Below are positions 27,371 to 37,293 of a stretch of 64,000 nucleotides of DNA, piece after piece. Position 1 is the stretch's first letter, and each line of letters opens with the position of its first letter. Source of the DNA: Planctomycetota bacterium (GTDB lineage: Bacteria; Planctomycetota; UBA8742; UBA2392); assembly GCA_016722065.1 (NCBI GenBank), contig JADKGX010000001.1, positions 1,116,001 through 1,180,000 on the forward strand, given 5' to 3'. Under the pieces are notes generated by a model. It did no database searches. It saw only the letters and a program-made list of their open reading frames with translations, and was not told where the DNA came from. Position numbers and translations under genes: made by a program.

Positions 27371-27408
27371 TGTCGTTGCTGATAATGCCATCCTGTCAGG
27401 ATCCGACT
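27371..27408. repeat. Degenerate R1 repeat core
   Basis: TGTCGTTGCTGATAATGCCA, followed by TCCTGTCAGG and ATCCGACT, aligns with the start of R1 copy 1 (TGTCGTTAACGAAATGCCGT, CCTGGCAG, TTGACT). It is short and diverged and ends four bases before the stop codon of the DUF2126 gene. It extends the R1 family beyond the 4.7-16.9 kb stretch. Confidence 0.4.
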
Positions 27409-27411
27409 TCT

Positions 27412-29496
27412 CTAGCGCAACTGCCGCAGATCGATGCACCAGGGCGTTCTGGCGCTTTTTGGTGCGTCGGGCAGTGCTGGAGGCATGTCGGCCATGGCAA
27501 CCACCGAAAGGCGCTCTCGCCGGCGGTTTGCGGCCTCGGCTTCGTCTTTGGGCAGGCCGTTGTAGGGCAGGCCGGCGGGGTGCCACTCGTGCAGTTCTAG
27601 CCTGTAGGCCAGATTCAGCGATCGGTTGAGCAGCACCAGTTGGAGCGATGCCTTGGCGGCAAAGGTCGGATGCAACCCGATCGCAGGGACAAATGCGCGA
27701 TAGCGCAAGCCCAGTACTTGAACCTTGCCCTGGGCATCCTGGGCCACCGGCAGCTCGATGCGAAACCCCTGGTACTGGATTTCCCAGCCAGGGGCGTCGC
27801 CGCACAGCAAAAGCTCGATGCGCTGGGTGCTGCTGTCAATCAGACGCGCGCCCTGACTTTCCTGCGAGGCCGCGTCTCCGATCAGCGGCCAGAATTCGAC
27901 GGCCCGGCGCAGGGTCAGTTGGCAAGGGCCGCAAACGTGGGTGCCCAATTCGCGGTTGGCATGGTCAAGCAGCAGATGCTTGATCGCATCGGCAAGGCCA
28001 AGTGTCGCCGCGTCAAGATCGGCCAGAACGCCACGCAGGTCCTGCAACAGAAAACAGGGAAGAGCAAAGCGATCATGAAGTTCGCCCGCCCAATCTTTCA
28101 GCTGCCAGTCCTCCGGCAACGGCTGGGGGCGGGCCAGCATGGCAATGATGGATCGCAGCAGGGCACCCAAGGCAGCACCCTCTGCGGGCGTGCGGGCCAT
28201 GCGAAATGCCCGGAACTCCACTACTCCAAGACGCCCGCGACCGGGCAGCCAGGGGTTCCACAGTTTCTCGACGTTGATTTCGCTGCGGTGCGTGTTGCCG
28301 GTGCGGTCGGCCAGAAATGGCGCCAGCGAATGCCACAGGATCTCCGGTGAAAGCTGATCGATGGATTGCAGTGCGTGCAGCGCCACCTGCAATTCCTCCA
28401 GGCTCTCACGCACGCCTTCATCGGCGCGCGGCGACTGGCCAGAGGAACCCACAGCATCCACGGCAAATAGATAGCTAAGGCTGGGGTGCGCGTTGAAATA
28501 GCAGATCAACCTGGGCAACAGCCGCGGGTACCACAGAAACGGGCTGTCGGCGGGGGTACGCCCACCCAGCGTGATGTGGCCGCCACCGCCGGAATCGGCA
28601 ACTACACCGTTGTAAAGCAGGCGCTGGCTGCTCAGGCCAACGGCCCGGGCATCGGCGTAGAGCTCTGTGTTGCAGGCCAGAAACGCCTGCAGGTTTGGCG
28701 CCGGTGCCATGTTGACCTCCACCACGGCCGGGTCGGGCGTGTAGGTGTCAAAGGCAATGCCTGGGTCCACCGGCGGGGCGAATCCAGCCAGCACCAGTGC
28801 CGAGGTGTCCGCCATGATGGATTCCAGAACACCCAGGAATTCGAGAAACTTGGCCACGTCGTGAAAGGCCGGCAACTCCAGGCGCAGGCAGCCCTGCTGC
28901 ACCGACAGCAGGCAAAGAAAGAACCCTTGGGCAGCCAGACTGTCAACCGGGCCGCCGTGCCCGAGCTTGCCCTCGTGAAGCGACGATCGTTGCAGGCGAG
29001 GGTCCTGCAGCGGAATCGACGTTGCGGACCGCGCCGCAAACACCAGCCTTGCCGTCTGGTCCGCCCCGGCAAAGGAGTGCACGGCATAGCCCGCGTCGGC
29101 AAGCTTGCCTGCCAGCGCGTCGCGCGCGCGCAGGTGCGCCTGGGGCAAGCAATCTGCTGCGCCCGGCGGCTGCGCCAGCGGGTCGCGCGGCCCGTTCCAA
29201 ACCGGCTGGGCGTCGCGCCTTCGGTACAGCCCATAGCTCCAGCGTGGGCTTTCTTCTCCGGGATATTGGCGGCCGATGGTTCGCAGTATCAATGCGCCGG
29301 GGTGCCGCTGTGCGCCAAGGGCAAGCATCTGGCGGGCGCGCGTTTCTTTGTCTGCGCCAAGGGCGGCATGATTCCAGGCCGGCTCGAACGAACTGCGATC
29401 GGTAAATGTCGGCTCGCCGCCGATCCAAACCTCCAGCCCGGATGCCGCCAGCCGCGCATCGTGCTCCGCGATCGCTTTGTCGAATTCGTTGGACAT
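27412..29496 (-). CDS. DUF2126 protein without a transglutaminase domain
   Basis: 694 residues from ATG 29496; stop TAG at 27412. It shares the DUF2126 core with its upstream neighbour: IGGEPTFTDR near the N-terminus, YPGEESPRWSYGLYRR, GGGGHITLGG-R-T-P with S-P-F-L, HPSLSYLF, and D-R-T-G-N-T-H-R-S-E. DUF2126 is known mostly as the C-terminal part of transglutaminase fusions in ATP-grasp/alpha-E clusters; its activity is not established. The conserved Gly/His/Glu motifs suggest an enzyme rather than a scaffold. It starts four bases after the TG-DUF2126 stop and is surely co-translated. A free-standing paralogue beside the fused one is unusual. Confidence 0.8.
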   Translation of the reverse strand: MSNEFDKAIAEHDARLAASGLEVWIGGEPTFTDRSSFEPAWNHAALGADKETRARQMLALGAQRHPGALILRTIGRQYPGEESPRWSYGLYRRRDAQPVWNGPRDPLAQPPGAADCLPQAHLRARDALAGKLADAGYAVHSFAGADQTARLVFAARSATSIPLQDPRLQRSSLHEGKLGHGGPVDSLAAQGFFLCLLSVQQGCLRLELPAFHDVAKFLEFLGVLESIMADTSALVLAGFAPPVDPGIAFDTYTPDPAVVEVNMAPAPNLQAFLACNTELYADARAVGLSSQRLLYNGVVADSGGGGHITLGGRTPADSPFLWYPRLLPRLICYFNAHPSLSYLFAVDAVGSSGQSPRADEGVRESLEELQVALHALQSIDQLSPEILWHSLAPFLADRTGNTHRSEINVEKLWNPWLPGRGRLGVVEFRAFRMARTPAEGAALGALLRSIIAMLARPQPLPEDWQLKDWAGELHDRFALPCFLLQDLRGVLADLDAATLGLADAIKHLLLDHANRELGTHVCGPCQLTLRRAVEFWPLIGDAASQESQGARLIDSSTQRIELLLCGDAPGWEIQYQGFRIELPVAQDAQGKVQVLGLRYRAFVPAIGLHPTFAAKASLQLVLLNRSLNLAYRLELHEWHPAGLPYNGLPKDEAEAANRRRERLSVVAMADMPPALPDAPKSARTPWCIDLRQLR

Positions 29497-29500
29497 GGGA

Positions 29501-32500
29501 TCACGACGTGCGCGGATCTTCTGGAACCCTGCGCCCAAGATCGTATCGCCGCAAATCGAGAGTATAGGGCTGTTCGCCGTGGCTGTCGGTCGGCTTGATT
29601 TCCGCTGGCCAGGGTGAGTGCCCAAGCACGGTGAATCGCTCCGCCCGGCGCGCTGCAGCCTCAAACGCGGTCAAGGGCGGCTTGTCCACGCCTCGGCCCT
29701 GCGGGTGCCACACGTGATAGGTTGCCGCGCCAAGGGCGCGTTTGCCCCAGGTGTCGATCACATCAATTCGCAGCGGGTGGTGCACACCAATGTGCGGCTG
29801 CAGGCAATGCGGCGGCTGCCAGGCCCGAAACCGGATGCCCGCGACCGACTCGCCAGCAATGCCCGTTGCGCGCAGCGGAATCTGCCAGCCGTTGGCCGTG
29901 ACAACATGCCGGCCCTCGGTCAGACCGCTGAGTTTGACCTGCAGGCGCTCGACGCTGGAATCCACGTAGCGGGAAACGGTGCCTGAGGTTGCTTGCTCGC
30001 CCAGCACAATCCATGGTTCCAGGGCGATACGAACCTCGATGCCCAAGTCCTCAATCTGGTGTTCGCCGGCACGCGGGCAGCGGTAGTCCAGAAACGGGCG
30101 GTACCATTCCAGATCGACTGGCAAATCATGCAGGGCCAGGTCGCGCGCGATGTCCTTGAAATCTGCCCACAGGTAATGCGGCAGCATGAACTGGTCGTGC
30201 AGGCGGCTGCCCCAACGCACCAGCGGCTCAGTGTAGGGCTGTCTCATGAACCGCGCGGCCAGTGTGCGCACCAGCAGCATCTGCGCTGTTGCCATACGCT
30301 CATGGGGCGGCATTTCAAAGGCACGGAACTCAAGCAGGCCCTGGCGGCCGGCGGGGCCGTCGGGGCTGTACAGCTTGTCGATACAGAACTCTGTGCGGTG
30401 CGTGTTGCCGGAAAGATCGGTCAACAGGTTGCGCAGCAGGCGGTCCGTAAACCACGGCGCGCCGTGACCGGACTTTTCGGCAAGGCGGCTGAGCGCGATT
30501 TCAAGTTCGTACAGTGAATCCATGCGCGCTTCGTCCAGGCGCGGTGCCTGCGAAGTAGGCCCGACAAAAAGCCCTGTGAACAGATAGCTGATTGAAGGGT
30601 GGTTCTGGGCAAATCGAAGCAGGCTGGCAATCAGGTCGGGCCGCTTCAGAAACGGGCTTTCGACAGCAGTCGGGCCGCCCAAGGTCAGGTGATTGCCGCC
30701 GCCGCTTCCAACTTCGCGGCCATCCAACTGGTACTTCTCGGTGCTCAGGCCGGCGTGGTTGGCGGCGTCGTTAATGGTTTCCAGCAGGTGCGTGTAATCG
30801 GCCAGTTTCTCTGTGACTGGCAAGTTCACTTCAATAACGCCCGGGTCGGGCGTTACCAGGCATTCCTGGATTCGCGGGTCGCGCGGTGGAGGGTAACCCT
30901 CCACACGGATTTTCTGCTTCAGGCTGACGGCGGTGGCCTCAATCGCGTTCAACAGGTGAAGAAAATCTTCGCCGCTGGTCACCGGCGGCATGAAAATGTT
31001 CAACGCCCCGTCGCGCGGCTCCACACACAGGCAGGTACGAATCACTTCGCCACGGTCTGACGCCGGCTGCGCGGCAGTTGCTGCTGTACTTGCGGCACGC
31101 TGAACCCGCTGCTGGCCAAAATCTGGCAATTCCGACTGTGGCGTAGTGCGGTCGGCAAGGTGGTCTTGCGGTGCCACACCCGCAATGCGATCCAGTGGCA
31201 GTCGCAGCCCCATGGGGCTGTCGCCGGGAATCAAGAAGCAGTGCTTGCGCCGGAACGTCCACTGGCTGGTGTGCCACGCACCCGCTTGCCGCCGCAAGGG
31301 CAGCGCGTACCCCACCTCTTTGTTCAGTCCACGCGACAGCGCGCGCATCAGTTGCCTGCGTTCTTCGGTGTCAGAGAGGTCCGCTGCCAGCGGGTCAACA
31401 TCGGTCGGAAGGTTTTCCTCGCGCGCAAGAAAGACCCATGGGTCCTCAAAGCCGGCAATCAGGTTGCGCGGCACGCCAAGTTCGTCGGCCAGATGCTGCG
31501 CGAAGTTGCGCGCCTGGGCGATTTCGGGCTCCGTGGCTGGCACGGGCTCGGTTCCTGGCTGGCGGTCAGACAAATCAAGCAACTCTGATGCCTGCCAGCA
31601 GGGCACGCCGTCGGCGCGCCACAGCAGGCGAAGCACCCAGCGGGGCAGACTTTCCCCGGGGTAGAGTTTGCCCATGTGCTGCATGACCAGCGGCTTGTCA
31701 CCAAGGCGCGTCTGAAGCTGTCGCGCCAGGCGCAACCCCTGCCGCCACTTGCTGGCACCCAGCGCCTCGGTGTTCCATTCCGGCAGTTCGGGGTGTTCGC
31801 GCGAGGTCCAGGTGGGCTCGCCGCCCATGGTCAGGCGCAGGCCTTGCTCGACAATCGCCTTGTCCGTGCGCTCACCGGCGGCGCACAGGGCGTTCCATTG
31901 CTCGTCGGTGTACGGCTTGCGCGGGCTTGGCTCATGGCCCAGCCGCGTGACACTCATTTCAAATTCGAAGTCCTTGGCGGCAATGCTGGACGTGCCGGCA
32001 ATTGGCGCGGCAAGTTCCGGGTTGACGGTGCTGGCCAGCGGGATGTGCCCTTCCCCGCACAGCAGGCCCGAAGTTCCATCCAGCCCGACCCAGCCGCCAC
32101 CGGGAATGTACGCCTCGGCCCAGGCATGCAGGTCCACAACATCGCTGGAGACGCCCTTGGCGATGTCCGGAATGTTGCCGTCGTCTGCAAGCTGGATCAG
32201 ATAGCCGCTGCAGAATCGTGCGGCAATGCCGCGCGTGCGCAGGCAATCTACCAGCAATATGGCGCTGTCGCGGCAGGAGCCAGAGGCCTTTTCCAGGGTC
32301 TGTTCGCTGGTCTGGATGCCTGGCTCATTGCGAATGATATAGCGAATGGACTTCGCTACGTGGGTGTTCAGCGCAACCAGATAATCGGTCGGCTTGCCCT
32401 GAAAGGGAACCTGATTGACGAACGCGTCCAGCCGCGCCGAGGCCTTGGCATGCTTCAAAAACGGTGCCAGTTCGGCCTGCATGCCGTCGGGGTAGTCAAA

Positions 32501-32806
32501 GGGCACTTCCGCGCAACGGTCATCAATGAAGAAGTTGAACGGGTTGACCGGGCGAATATCAAACGCCGCATCAACGGTAACGCAGAACTCCTGCGGTTTG
32601 ACACCCTTGCCAAAGGTCAGGCGTGCAATCTGGTTGCCCCAGGGGTCGTACTGCCAGCGCACTTCGCATTGCGGCGAGATATCCAGGTTGTACGACAGCA
32701 GCTTGGCCCGGGCGTGTTCTGCCGGGCGCAGCCGCACAAGTTGCGGGCCCAGAACAACGTCCGCACCATAGAGGTAGCGGGTGACATGTTTGATGCGTAC
32801 GCGCAT
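29501..32806 (-). CDS. Transglutaminase-DUF2126 fusion
   Basis: 1101 residues from ATG 32806, where homology begins (MRVRIKHVTRYLYGADVVLG). Residues about 1-80 are the bacterial transglutaminase N-terminal domain and about 130-260 the papain-like transglutaminase core: Cys in SGSCRDSAILLVDCLRTRGI, His in DLHAWAEAYIPGGGW, Asp in VGLDGTSG. From about 330 to the end is DUF2126 (LTMGGEPTWTSREHPE, GGGNHLTLGGPTAVESPFLK, HPSISYLFTGLFVG). Such fusions are predicted peptidases or transamidases of amide-linked products. It is divergent from the ATP-grasp gene across a 110-base gap. Confidence 0.88.
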   Translation of the reverse strand: MRVRIKHVTRYLYGADVVLGPQLVRLRPAEHARAKLLSYNLDISPQCEVRWQYDPWGNQIARLTFGKGVKPQEFCVTVDAAFDIRPVNPFNFFIDDRCAEVPFDYPDGMQAELAPFLKHAKASARLDAFVNQVPFQGKPTDYLVALNTHVAKSIRYIIRNEPGIQTSEQTLEKASGSCRDSAILLVDCLRTRGIAARFCSGYLIQLADDGNIPDIAKGVSSDVVDLHAWAEAYIPGGGWVGLDGTSGLLCGEGHIPLASTVNPELAAPIAGTSSIAAKDFEFEMSVTRLGHEPSPRKPYTDEQWNALCAAGERTDKAIVEQGLRLTMGGEPTWTSREHPELPEWNTEALGASKWRQGLRLARQLQTRLGDKPLVMQHMGKLYPGESLPRWVLRLLWRADGVPCWQASELLDLSDRQPGTEPVPATEPEIAQARNFAQHLADELGVPRNLIAGFEDPWVFLAREENLPTDVDPLAADLSDTEERRQLMRALSRGLNKEVGYALPLRRQAGAWHTSQWTFRRKHCFLIPGDSPMGLRLPLDRIAGVAPQDHLADRTTPQSELPDFGQQRVQRAASTAATAAQPASDRGEVIRTCLCVEPRDGALNIFMPPVTSGEDFLHLLNAIEATAVSLKQKIRVEGYPPPRDPRIQECLVTPDPGVIEVNLPVTEKLADYTHLLETINDAANHAGLSTEKYQLDGREVGSGGGNHLTLGGPTAVESPFLKRPDLIASLLRFAQNHPSISYLFTGLFVGPTSQAPRLDEARMDSLYELEIALSRLAEKSGHGAPWFTDRLLRNLLTDLSGNTHRTEFCIDKLYSPDGPAGRQGLLEFRAFEMPPHERMATAQMLLVRTLAARFMRQPYTEPLVRWGSRLHDQFMLPHYLWADFKDIARDLALHDLPVDLEWYRPFLDYRCPRAGEHQIEDLGIEVRIALEPWIVLGEQATSGTVSRYVDSSVERLQVKLSGLTEGRHVVTANGWQIPLRATGIAGESVAGIRFRAWQPPHCLQPHIGVHHPLRIDVIDTWGKRALGAATYHVWHPQGRGVDKPPLTAFEAAARRAERFTVLGHSPWPAEIKPTDSHGEQPYTLDLRRYDLGRRVPEDPRTS

Positions 32807-32916
32807 GGGTGTGTTGCTGCCGTGTGGAAAGACCCCGTTTGCTCGGAGTCCCAAAAGCGGGGGAACAACAGTACAATGAACCAAGCTGTCTACCAATGGC
32901 ACGCGCTGGAGCATTC

Positions 32917-34386
32917 GTGGCGAAAAGCAAAAAGCGAAGCAAGCAAGCCGCCAGCAACGTGTTTTCGGGCTACAAACCACTCAAGAGCTGCTTTGACGAG
33001 CTGTTCTGTGCCAGCGGGGCGCCCCAGGAAACCCTGGAAGCACTGGTGCGTTCGATTGATTCGATTGGCGCAGCCGAGTTCAAGGCGCGCCAGAAGCTGG
33101 CCAACGCGGCCTTTCTCAAGGGCGGCATCACCTTCAAGGTGTATTCCGACAAACGCGGACAAGAGAAAATCTTCCCCTTCGATCTGATCCCGCGCCCGGT
33201 TTCGGGCCAGGAATGGCCGCGCCTGGAACGCGGACTGACGCAGCGCATTGCCGCGCTGAACATGTTTCTGGCCGACGTCTACGGCGAGCAACGGCTGCTG
33301 AAAGAAAAGGTCATCCCGCGCGAACTGGTGGAAGGCAGCAAGGGCTTTCTCAAGCAGGTCAAGGGCATCAAGCCGCTCAATGGCGTGTACGTGCACGTGG
33401 CCGGCATTGACTTGATCCGCCGCCCCGACGGCGGCTTTTGCGTGCTGGAAGACAACATCCGCACGCCTTCCGGTGTCAGCTATGTGCTGGAAAACCGCCG
33501 CGTCATGAAACGTGTGTTCCCCAAAGTTTTTGCGCAGGCCAAAGTGCGCAACGTCGACGAGTACCCGTTGCGGCTGCGCGAGGCCCTGACCGGCATCGCC
33601 CCGCAGGGCGTGGCGCCAAGATTACTGATTTTGACACCCGGGCCCTTCAATTCGGCCTATTTTGAACACAGCTTTCTGGCCCGCAGCATGGGCTGCGAAC
33701 TGGTGCAGGGCCAGGACCTGTTCGTCTGGCAGGACAAGGTCTACGTCAAGACCACCAAAGGCCCGCAGCGCGTTGGCGTGATTTACCGCCGCGTAGATGA
33801 CCAGTTCATGGACCCCAAGGTGTTTCGGCCGGATTCGTTGCTGGGTGTGCCAGGCATCATGGGGGCGTACGCCAAGGGCAACGTCGCGCTTGCCAACGCC
33901 ATTGGCAACGGCGTGGCCGACGACAAAGCCGTATACCCCTACGTGCCCGATATGATCCGCTTCTACCTGAGTGAGGAGCCGATCCTGGACCAGGTGGAGA
34001 CATTCATTTGCGCGCGCGAGAAAGACTGCGAACACGTACTGGCCAATCTTTCCAAGATGGTTGTCAAAGCCGTCGACGAAAGTGGTGGCTATGGAATGCT
34101 GATGGGCCCGCAAGCCTCCAAAAAGGAACGCGACGCCTTCGCCGAACGAATCCGCGCCAATCCGCGTGGTTACATTGCGCAACCGCGTGTTGAGTTCAGC
34201 ACCTGCCCCACCTGGTCTGGCACAGACATGCAGCCGCGCCGTGTCGACCTGCGCCCTTACATTGTGACAGGCAAGGATTCATGGGTTCTGCCCGGGGGCT
34301 TGACCCGGGTGGCACTGGTGGAAGGCAGCTACGTTGTAAACTCCAGCCAGGGTGGCGGCAGCAAAGACACATGGGTGATGGGATGA
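32917..34386 (+). CDS. Circularly permuted type 2 ATP-grasp protein
   Basis: 489 residues from GTG 32917, chosen for GGAG five bases upstream (ATG 32896 also fits). It carries motifs of the circularly permuted ATP-grasp family: KVYSDKRGQEKIFPFDLIPR, VEGSKGFL, GGFCVLEDNIRTPSGVSYVL, KDCEHVLANLSKMVVKAVDE, GGYGMLMGP, and APYS/S-Q-G-G-G-S near the end. Such proteins are predicted to form amide or peptide bonds through acyl phosphates. TACAAT at 32872-32877 is a candidate -10. The stop overlaps the alpha-E start (ATGA). Confidence 0.88.
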   Translation: MAKSKKRSKQAASNVFSGYKPLKSCFDELFCASGAPQETLEALVRSIDSIGAAEFKARQKLANAAFLKGGITFKVYSDKRGQEKIFPFDLIPRPVSGQEWPRLERGLTQRIAALNMFLADVYGEQRLLKEKVIPRELVEGSKGFLKQVKGIKPLNGVYVHVAGIDLIRRPDGGFCVLEDNIRTPSGVSYVLENRRVMKRVFPKVFAQAKVRNVDEYPLRLREALTGIAPQGVAPRLLILTPGPFNSAYFEHSFLARSMGCELVQGQDLFVWQDKVYVKTTKGPQRVGVIYRRVDDQFMDPKVFRPDSLLGVPGIMGAYAKGNVALANAIGNGVADDKAVYPYVPDMIRFYLSEEPILDQVETFICAREKDCEHVLANLSKMVVKAVDESGGYGMLMGPQASKKERDAFAERIRANPRGYIAQPRVEFSTCPTWSGTDMQPRRVDLRPYIVTGKDSWVLPGGLTRVALVEGSYVVNSSQGGGSKDTWVMG

Positions 34387-35396
34387 TCTCACGCGTTGCC
34401 GACAGTTGCTTCTGGCTTTACCGCTACATGGAGCGCGTGGAAAACGTCGCCCGCCTGCTGGACGTCAACCTGCTGGTCGTGCTGGATACCAAGACCAACG
34501 AACAAGAGCGCTGGCGCCCCGTACTGATCGTGGCCGGCGAAGAGCCCCGCTTCGTCCAGCGCCTTGGCGCGTCCTGCGCCGACGACGCCCAGGCCGTACA
34601 GAACTACATGGTGTTTGACGAAGAGAACCCGGTGTCGATTGTCAGCTCGCTTCGCTGGGCGCGGGAAAACGCCCGCAGTATCCGCGATACGATCAGCCTG
34701 GAAATGTGGGAGGCGCTGAATGCGTTCTGGCTGTGGCTCGGAGAAAGCGGCCACAAAAGCTTCGTGCGCAACCCCCACCACTTCTATTCAGAAGTCAAAG
34801 AACAGTGTGCGCTGTTTCATGGGCTGACCCACAACTCGGTGATGCACAACGACCCGTTCAACTTCATGCGCCTGGGCATGCTTCTGGAACGCGCGAGCCA
34901 GACGGCCCGCGTGCTGGACGTGAAGTATCACGCCATGGGCCCGTCGCACCCGGACAAGGAATCGCTGGAAGAAGGCATCGAATGGATTGCCTTGCTGCGA
35001 TCATGCTCTGGCTACGAGAGTTTCTTCAAGAAGTCCGGCGTCCAGTTCGGTGGGCCTGCGATTGCAGCGTTTCTGATTCTTGAGCCTGACTTTCCACGAA
35101 GCGTGCTGCATTGCATCGGCCGGGCTGTCAATTTCATCCAGCGCGTGCGCGGCACCACGCCAGGGCCGATTGGCGCCCGGGCAGCCGACCTGCTGGGCGC
35201 ACTGTACGCGCGTCTGACCAGCACAAACATTCGGGATATCACCAGTGTGAAAGCCGGGATTCACAAGGAATGCACCCGGATCGTGGAAGAAACGGCCAGG
35301 ATCTGTGAGGCCATGCGGCTGGATTTCTTCGATCCGCCTTTGCCAGAGATGGCAAAACTGACGAAAATGGGCAGCATGTTCCAGAGTCAGGGCTGA
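34383..35396 (+). CDS. Alpha-E domain protein (DUF403)
   Basis: 337 residues from ATG 34383, overlapping the ATP-grasp stop by four bases. All-helical; the N-terminus ISRVADSCFWLYRYMERVEN-VARLLDVN is the family hallmark, with M-H-N-D-P-F-N-F-M-R-L-G-M-L-L-E-R-A-S-Q-T-A-R in the middle. Alpha-E proteins almost always accompany the circularly permuted ATP-grasp and are thought to be its partner or a helical carrier or regulator. Expected length is about 310-330. Confidence 0.9.
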   Translation: MISRVADSCFWLYRYMERVENVARLLDVNLLVVLDTKTNEQERWRPVLIVAGEEPRFVQRLGASCADDAQAVQNYMVFDEENPVSIVSSLRWARENARSIRDTISLEMWEALNAFWLWLGESGHKSFVRNPHHFYSEVKEQCALFHGLTHNSVMHNDPFNFMRLGMLLERASQTARVLDVKYHAMGPSHPDKESLEEGIEWIALLRSCSGYESFFKKSGVQFGGPAIAAFLILEPDFPRSVLHCIGRAVNFIQRVRGTTPGPIGARAADLLGALYARLTSTNIRDITSVKAGIHKECTRIVEETARICEAMRLDFFDPPLPEMAKLTKMGSMFQSQG

Positions 35397-35439
35397 CACG
35401 TTTCACGGTCCACTGGTCGCCCTGTAAAGCGGAGCTGCA

Positions 35440-37290
35440 TTGAGCCAACTTCTTGCGATGTCTTTTGACGGGCTGTCATCGCCGTCGATTACACTGAAAC
35501 CCGCCAGCCTTCAAATCGCCGACCAGCCCTACGGCTGGGGCTTTGCCTGGTACCCGGGGGGCGACAGTGCCTCTGTGGTCATCAAAGACCCGACCAGCAT
35601 CGGCGAAAACGCCATGACCAAGGTGCTGTGCGACTGGGAGAGATTCCAGAGCAACATCTTTGTCTGCCACATCCGCGGCGCAGCGCAGCGCATCACGCAG
35701 CAGGACACGCACCCGTTTGCGCGCAGCTATGCGTCACGGGACTGGGTCTTTGCCCACAACGGCGACCTGGTAGGAGACCTGAACGTCGCATTTCCGATTG
35801 CGCCAGATTCGCCCTTTGAGCCGATGGGGCTGACCGACACAGAACATGCCTTCTGCTGGCTGTTGAACCAGGTTCGCGATGCAGGCGCGCGCAGCCTGTT
35901 TGATCTTGGCTGGGACAAGCTGTACGACTATCTGGAGGAATTGAACGAACACGGCACCGCCAATTTCCTGCTGAGTGACGGACAAGACCTGGTCGTCTAC
36001 CACGACAAAGGCGGGTTCAACGGGCTGCACTGGACGCGCCGGCTGCCCCCGCACAAAGCCACGCTGCTGGAAAACGACGAAGTCGCCCTGGAACTGTGCA
36101 AGGGCGTAGACGCAAACCGCACCGTGGTTGCCATCAGCACCGAAGCGCTGGCTGGCGACGACCTGTGGGTTCCGTTTGCCCGCGGCCAGATGCTGGTCAT
36201 GCGTCGCGGCGCCATTGTGTGGGACAGCCAGGGCGCCGAAATCACGCCAAAGCTGATCGGCGCCGGGCCCAGTGGCTACGCCGCTTCAGCAAGCCGACCA
36301 CAGGGCGCGGTCGCCGCCCAGGCTGCGCTCAAGCCCACAGCGCCTTCGCGGTCTGCCAGTGGGCGCATGAGCCCGCTGGCCAGCGATATCCGCACCTTCA
36401 ACGTGTTGCACGAGACCCACTACACCTACCAAAGCGCCGTGGAGCGGTCGTCGCACCTGTTCCGATTCAAGCCGGTATGGGATGCGACCCAGCAGTTGAT
36501 TCGGCACGATCTGACCATCAATGTCGACGGCCTGCGCCATGACTTTGACGACGTGTTTGGCAACCCCGCAACACGCCTTGAAGTCGAAACCCCGTTTGAA
36601 GAAATGCGCATCGTTTCCCGGTCCGTGGTGCGCGTGGACGGCACCGGTTGCTCGCTGCGGCAGCCACCCAGTCGGCGGCTTACCATCCCGCTGGTCTGGA
36701 TGCCCTGGCAACGCCAGATGATGACCCCCTACCTGCTGCCGCCCGAATTGCCGGAAACGCAGCTGACGGAACTGTCTGACTTCGCCATGAGCTTTGCCAG
36801 GCGCCAGGATTTCGATGTTCTTGAAATGCTGATCGACATGAACCTGACGATCTACAAGGATTTTCGCTACGTTTCCGGAAGCACCAGCAACGAGACAACA
36901 CCCTATGAGGTGTTCACCCAGCGCAAGGGCGTCTGCCAGGACTTCGCCAACCTGTTCATCTGCCTGGCGCGCCTGTTGGGCATTCCGGCCCGGTACCGGG
37001 TGGGCTACATCTACACTGGCGCGAACTACCAGAACAAAGTGCAAAGCGAGGCCAGCCACGCCTGGACCGAACTGTACCTGCCCTGGATTGGCTGGCGCGG
37101 ATTCGACCCGACCAACGGCTGTGTTGTGGGCAGCGACCACATTCGCATTGCCTCTGGCCGCAACTACAACGATGCCACGCCGACATCCGGCACGATCTAT
37201 GCCGGCGGCGGCCCTGAAAAGCTCAGCGTCAACGTGAAGGTCGAGATCGCGAGCGAATCCATGGTGCCGGCAGCCAGCATCCGGAGTTGA
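35440..37290 (+). CDS. Class II glutamine amidotransferase-transglutaminase fusion with Ser at the nucleophile position
   Basis: 616 residues from TTG 35440, fixed by GGAG five bases upstream. Residues 1-270 are a class II (Ntn) amidotransferase domain: QLLAMSFDG, FVCHIRGAA, VFAHNGDL, THPF, TDTEHAFCWLL. The second residue, normally the catalytic Cys (MCxLL), is Ser (AGC). From about 320 to 600 is a transglutaminase domain: R-K-G-V-C-Q-D-F-A-N-L-F, SEASHAWTELYLP, GFDPTNG give an intact Cys-His-Asp triad. This fusion of two usually separate cluster members keeps one active half while the other may bind rather than hydrolyse glutamine. It lies 43 bases after the alpha-E gene. Confidence 0.85.
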   Translation: MSQLLAMSFDGLSSPSITLKPASLQIADQPYGWGFAWYPGGDSASVVIKDPTSIGENAMTKVLCDWERFQSNIFVCHIRGAAQRITQQDTHPFARSYASRDWVFAHNGDLVGDLNVAFPIAPDSPFEPMGLTDTEHAFCWLLNQVRDAGARSLFDLGWDKLYDYLEELNEHGTANFLLSDGQDLVVYHDKGGFNGLHWTRRLPPHKATLLENDEVALELCKGVDANRTVVAISTEALAGDDLWVPFARGQMLVMRRGAIVWDSQGAEITPKLIGAGPSGYAASASRPQGAVAAQAALKPTAPSRSASGRMSPLASDIRTFNVLHETHYTYQSAVERSSHLFRFKPVWDATQQLIRHDLTINVDGLRHDFDDVFGNPATRLEVETPFEEMRIVSRSVVRVDGTGCSLRQPPSRRLTIPLVWMPWQRQMMTPYLLPPELPETQLTELSDFAMSFARRQDFDVLEMLIDMNLTIYKDFRYVSGSTSNETTPYEVFTQRKGVCQDFANLFICLARLLGIPARYRVGYIYTGANYQNKVQSEASHAWTELYLPWIGWRGFDPTNGCVVGSDHIRIASGRNYNDATPTSGTIYAGGGPEKLSVNVKVEIASESMVPAASIRS

Positions 37291-37293
37291 CCC

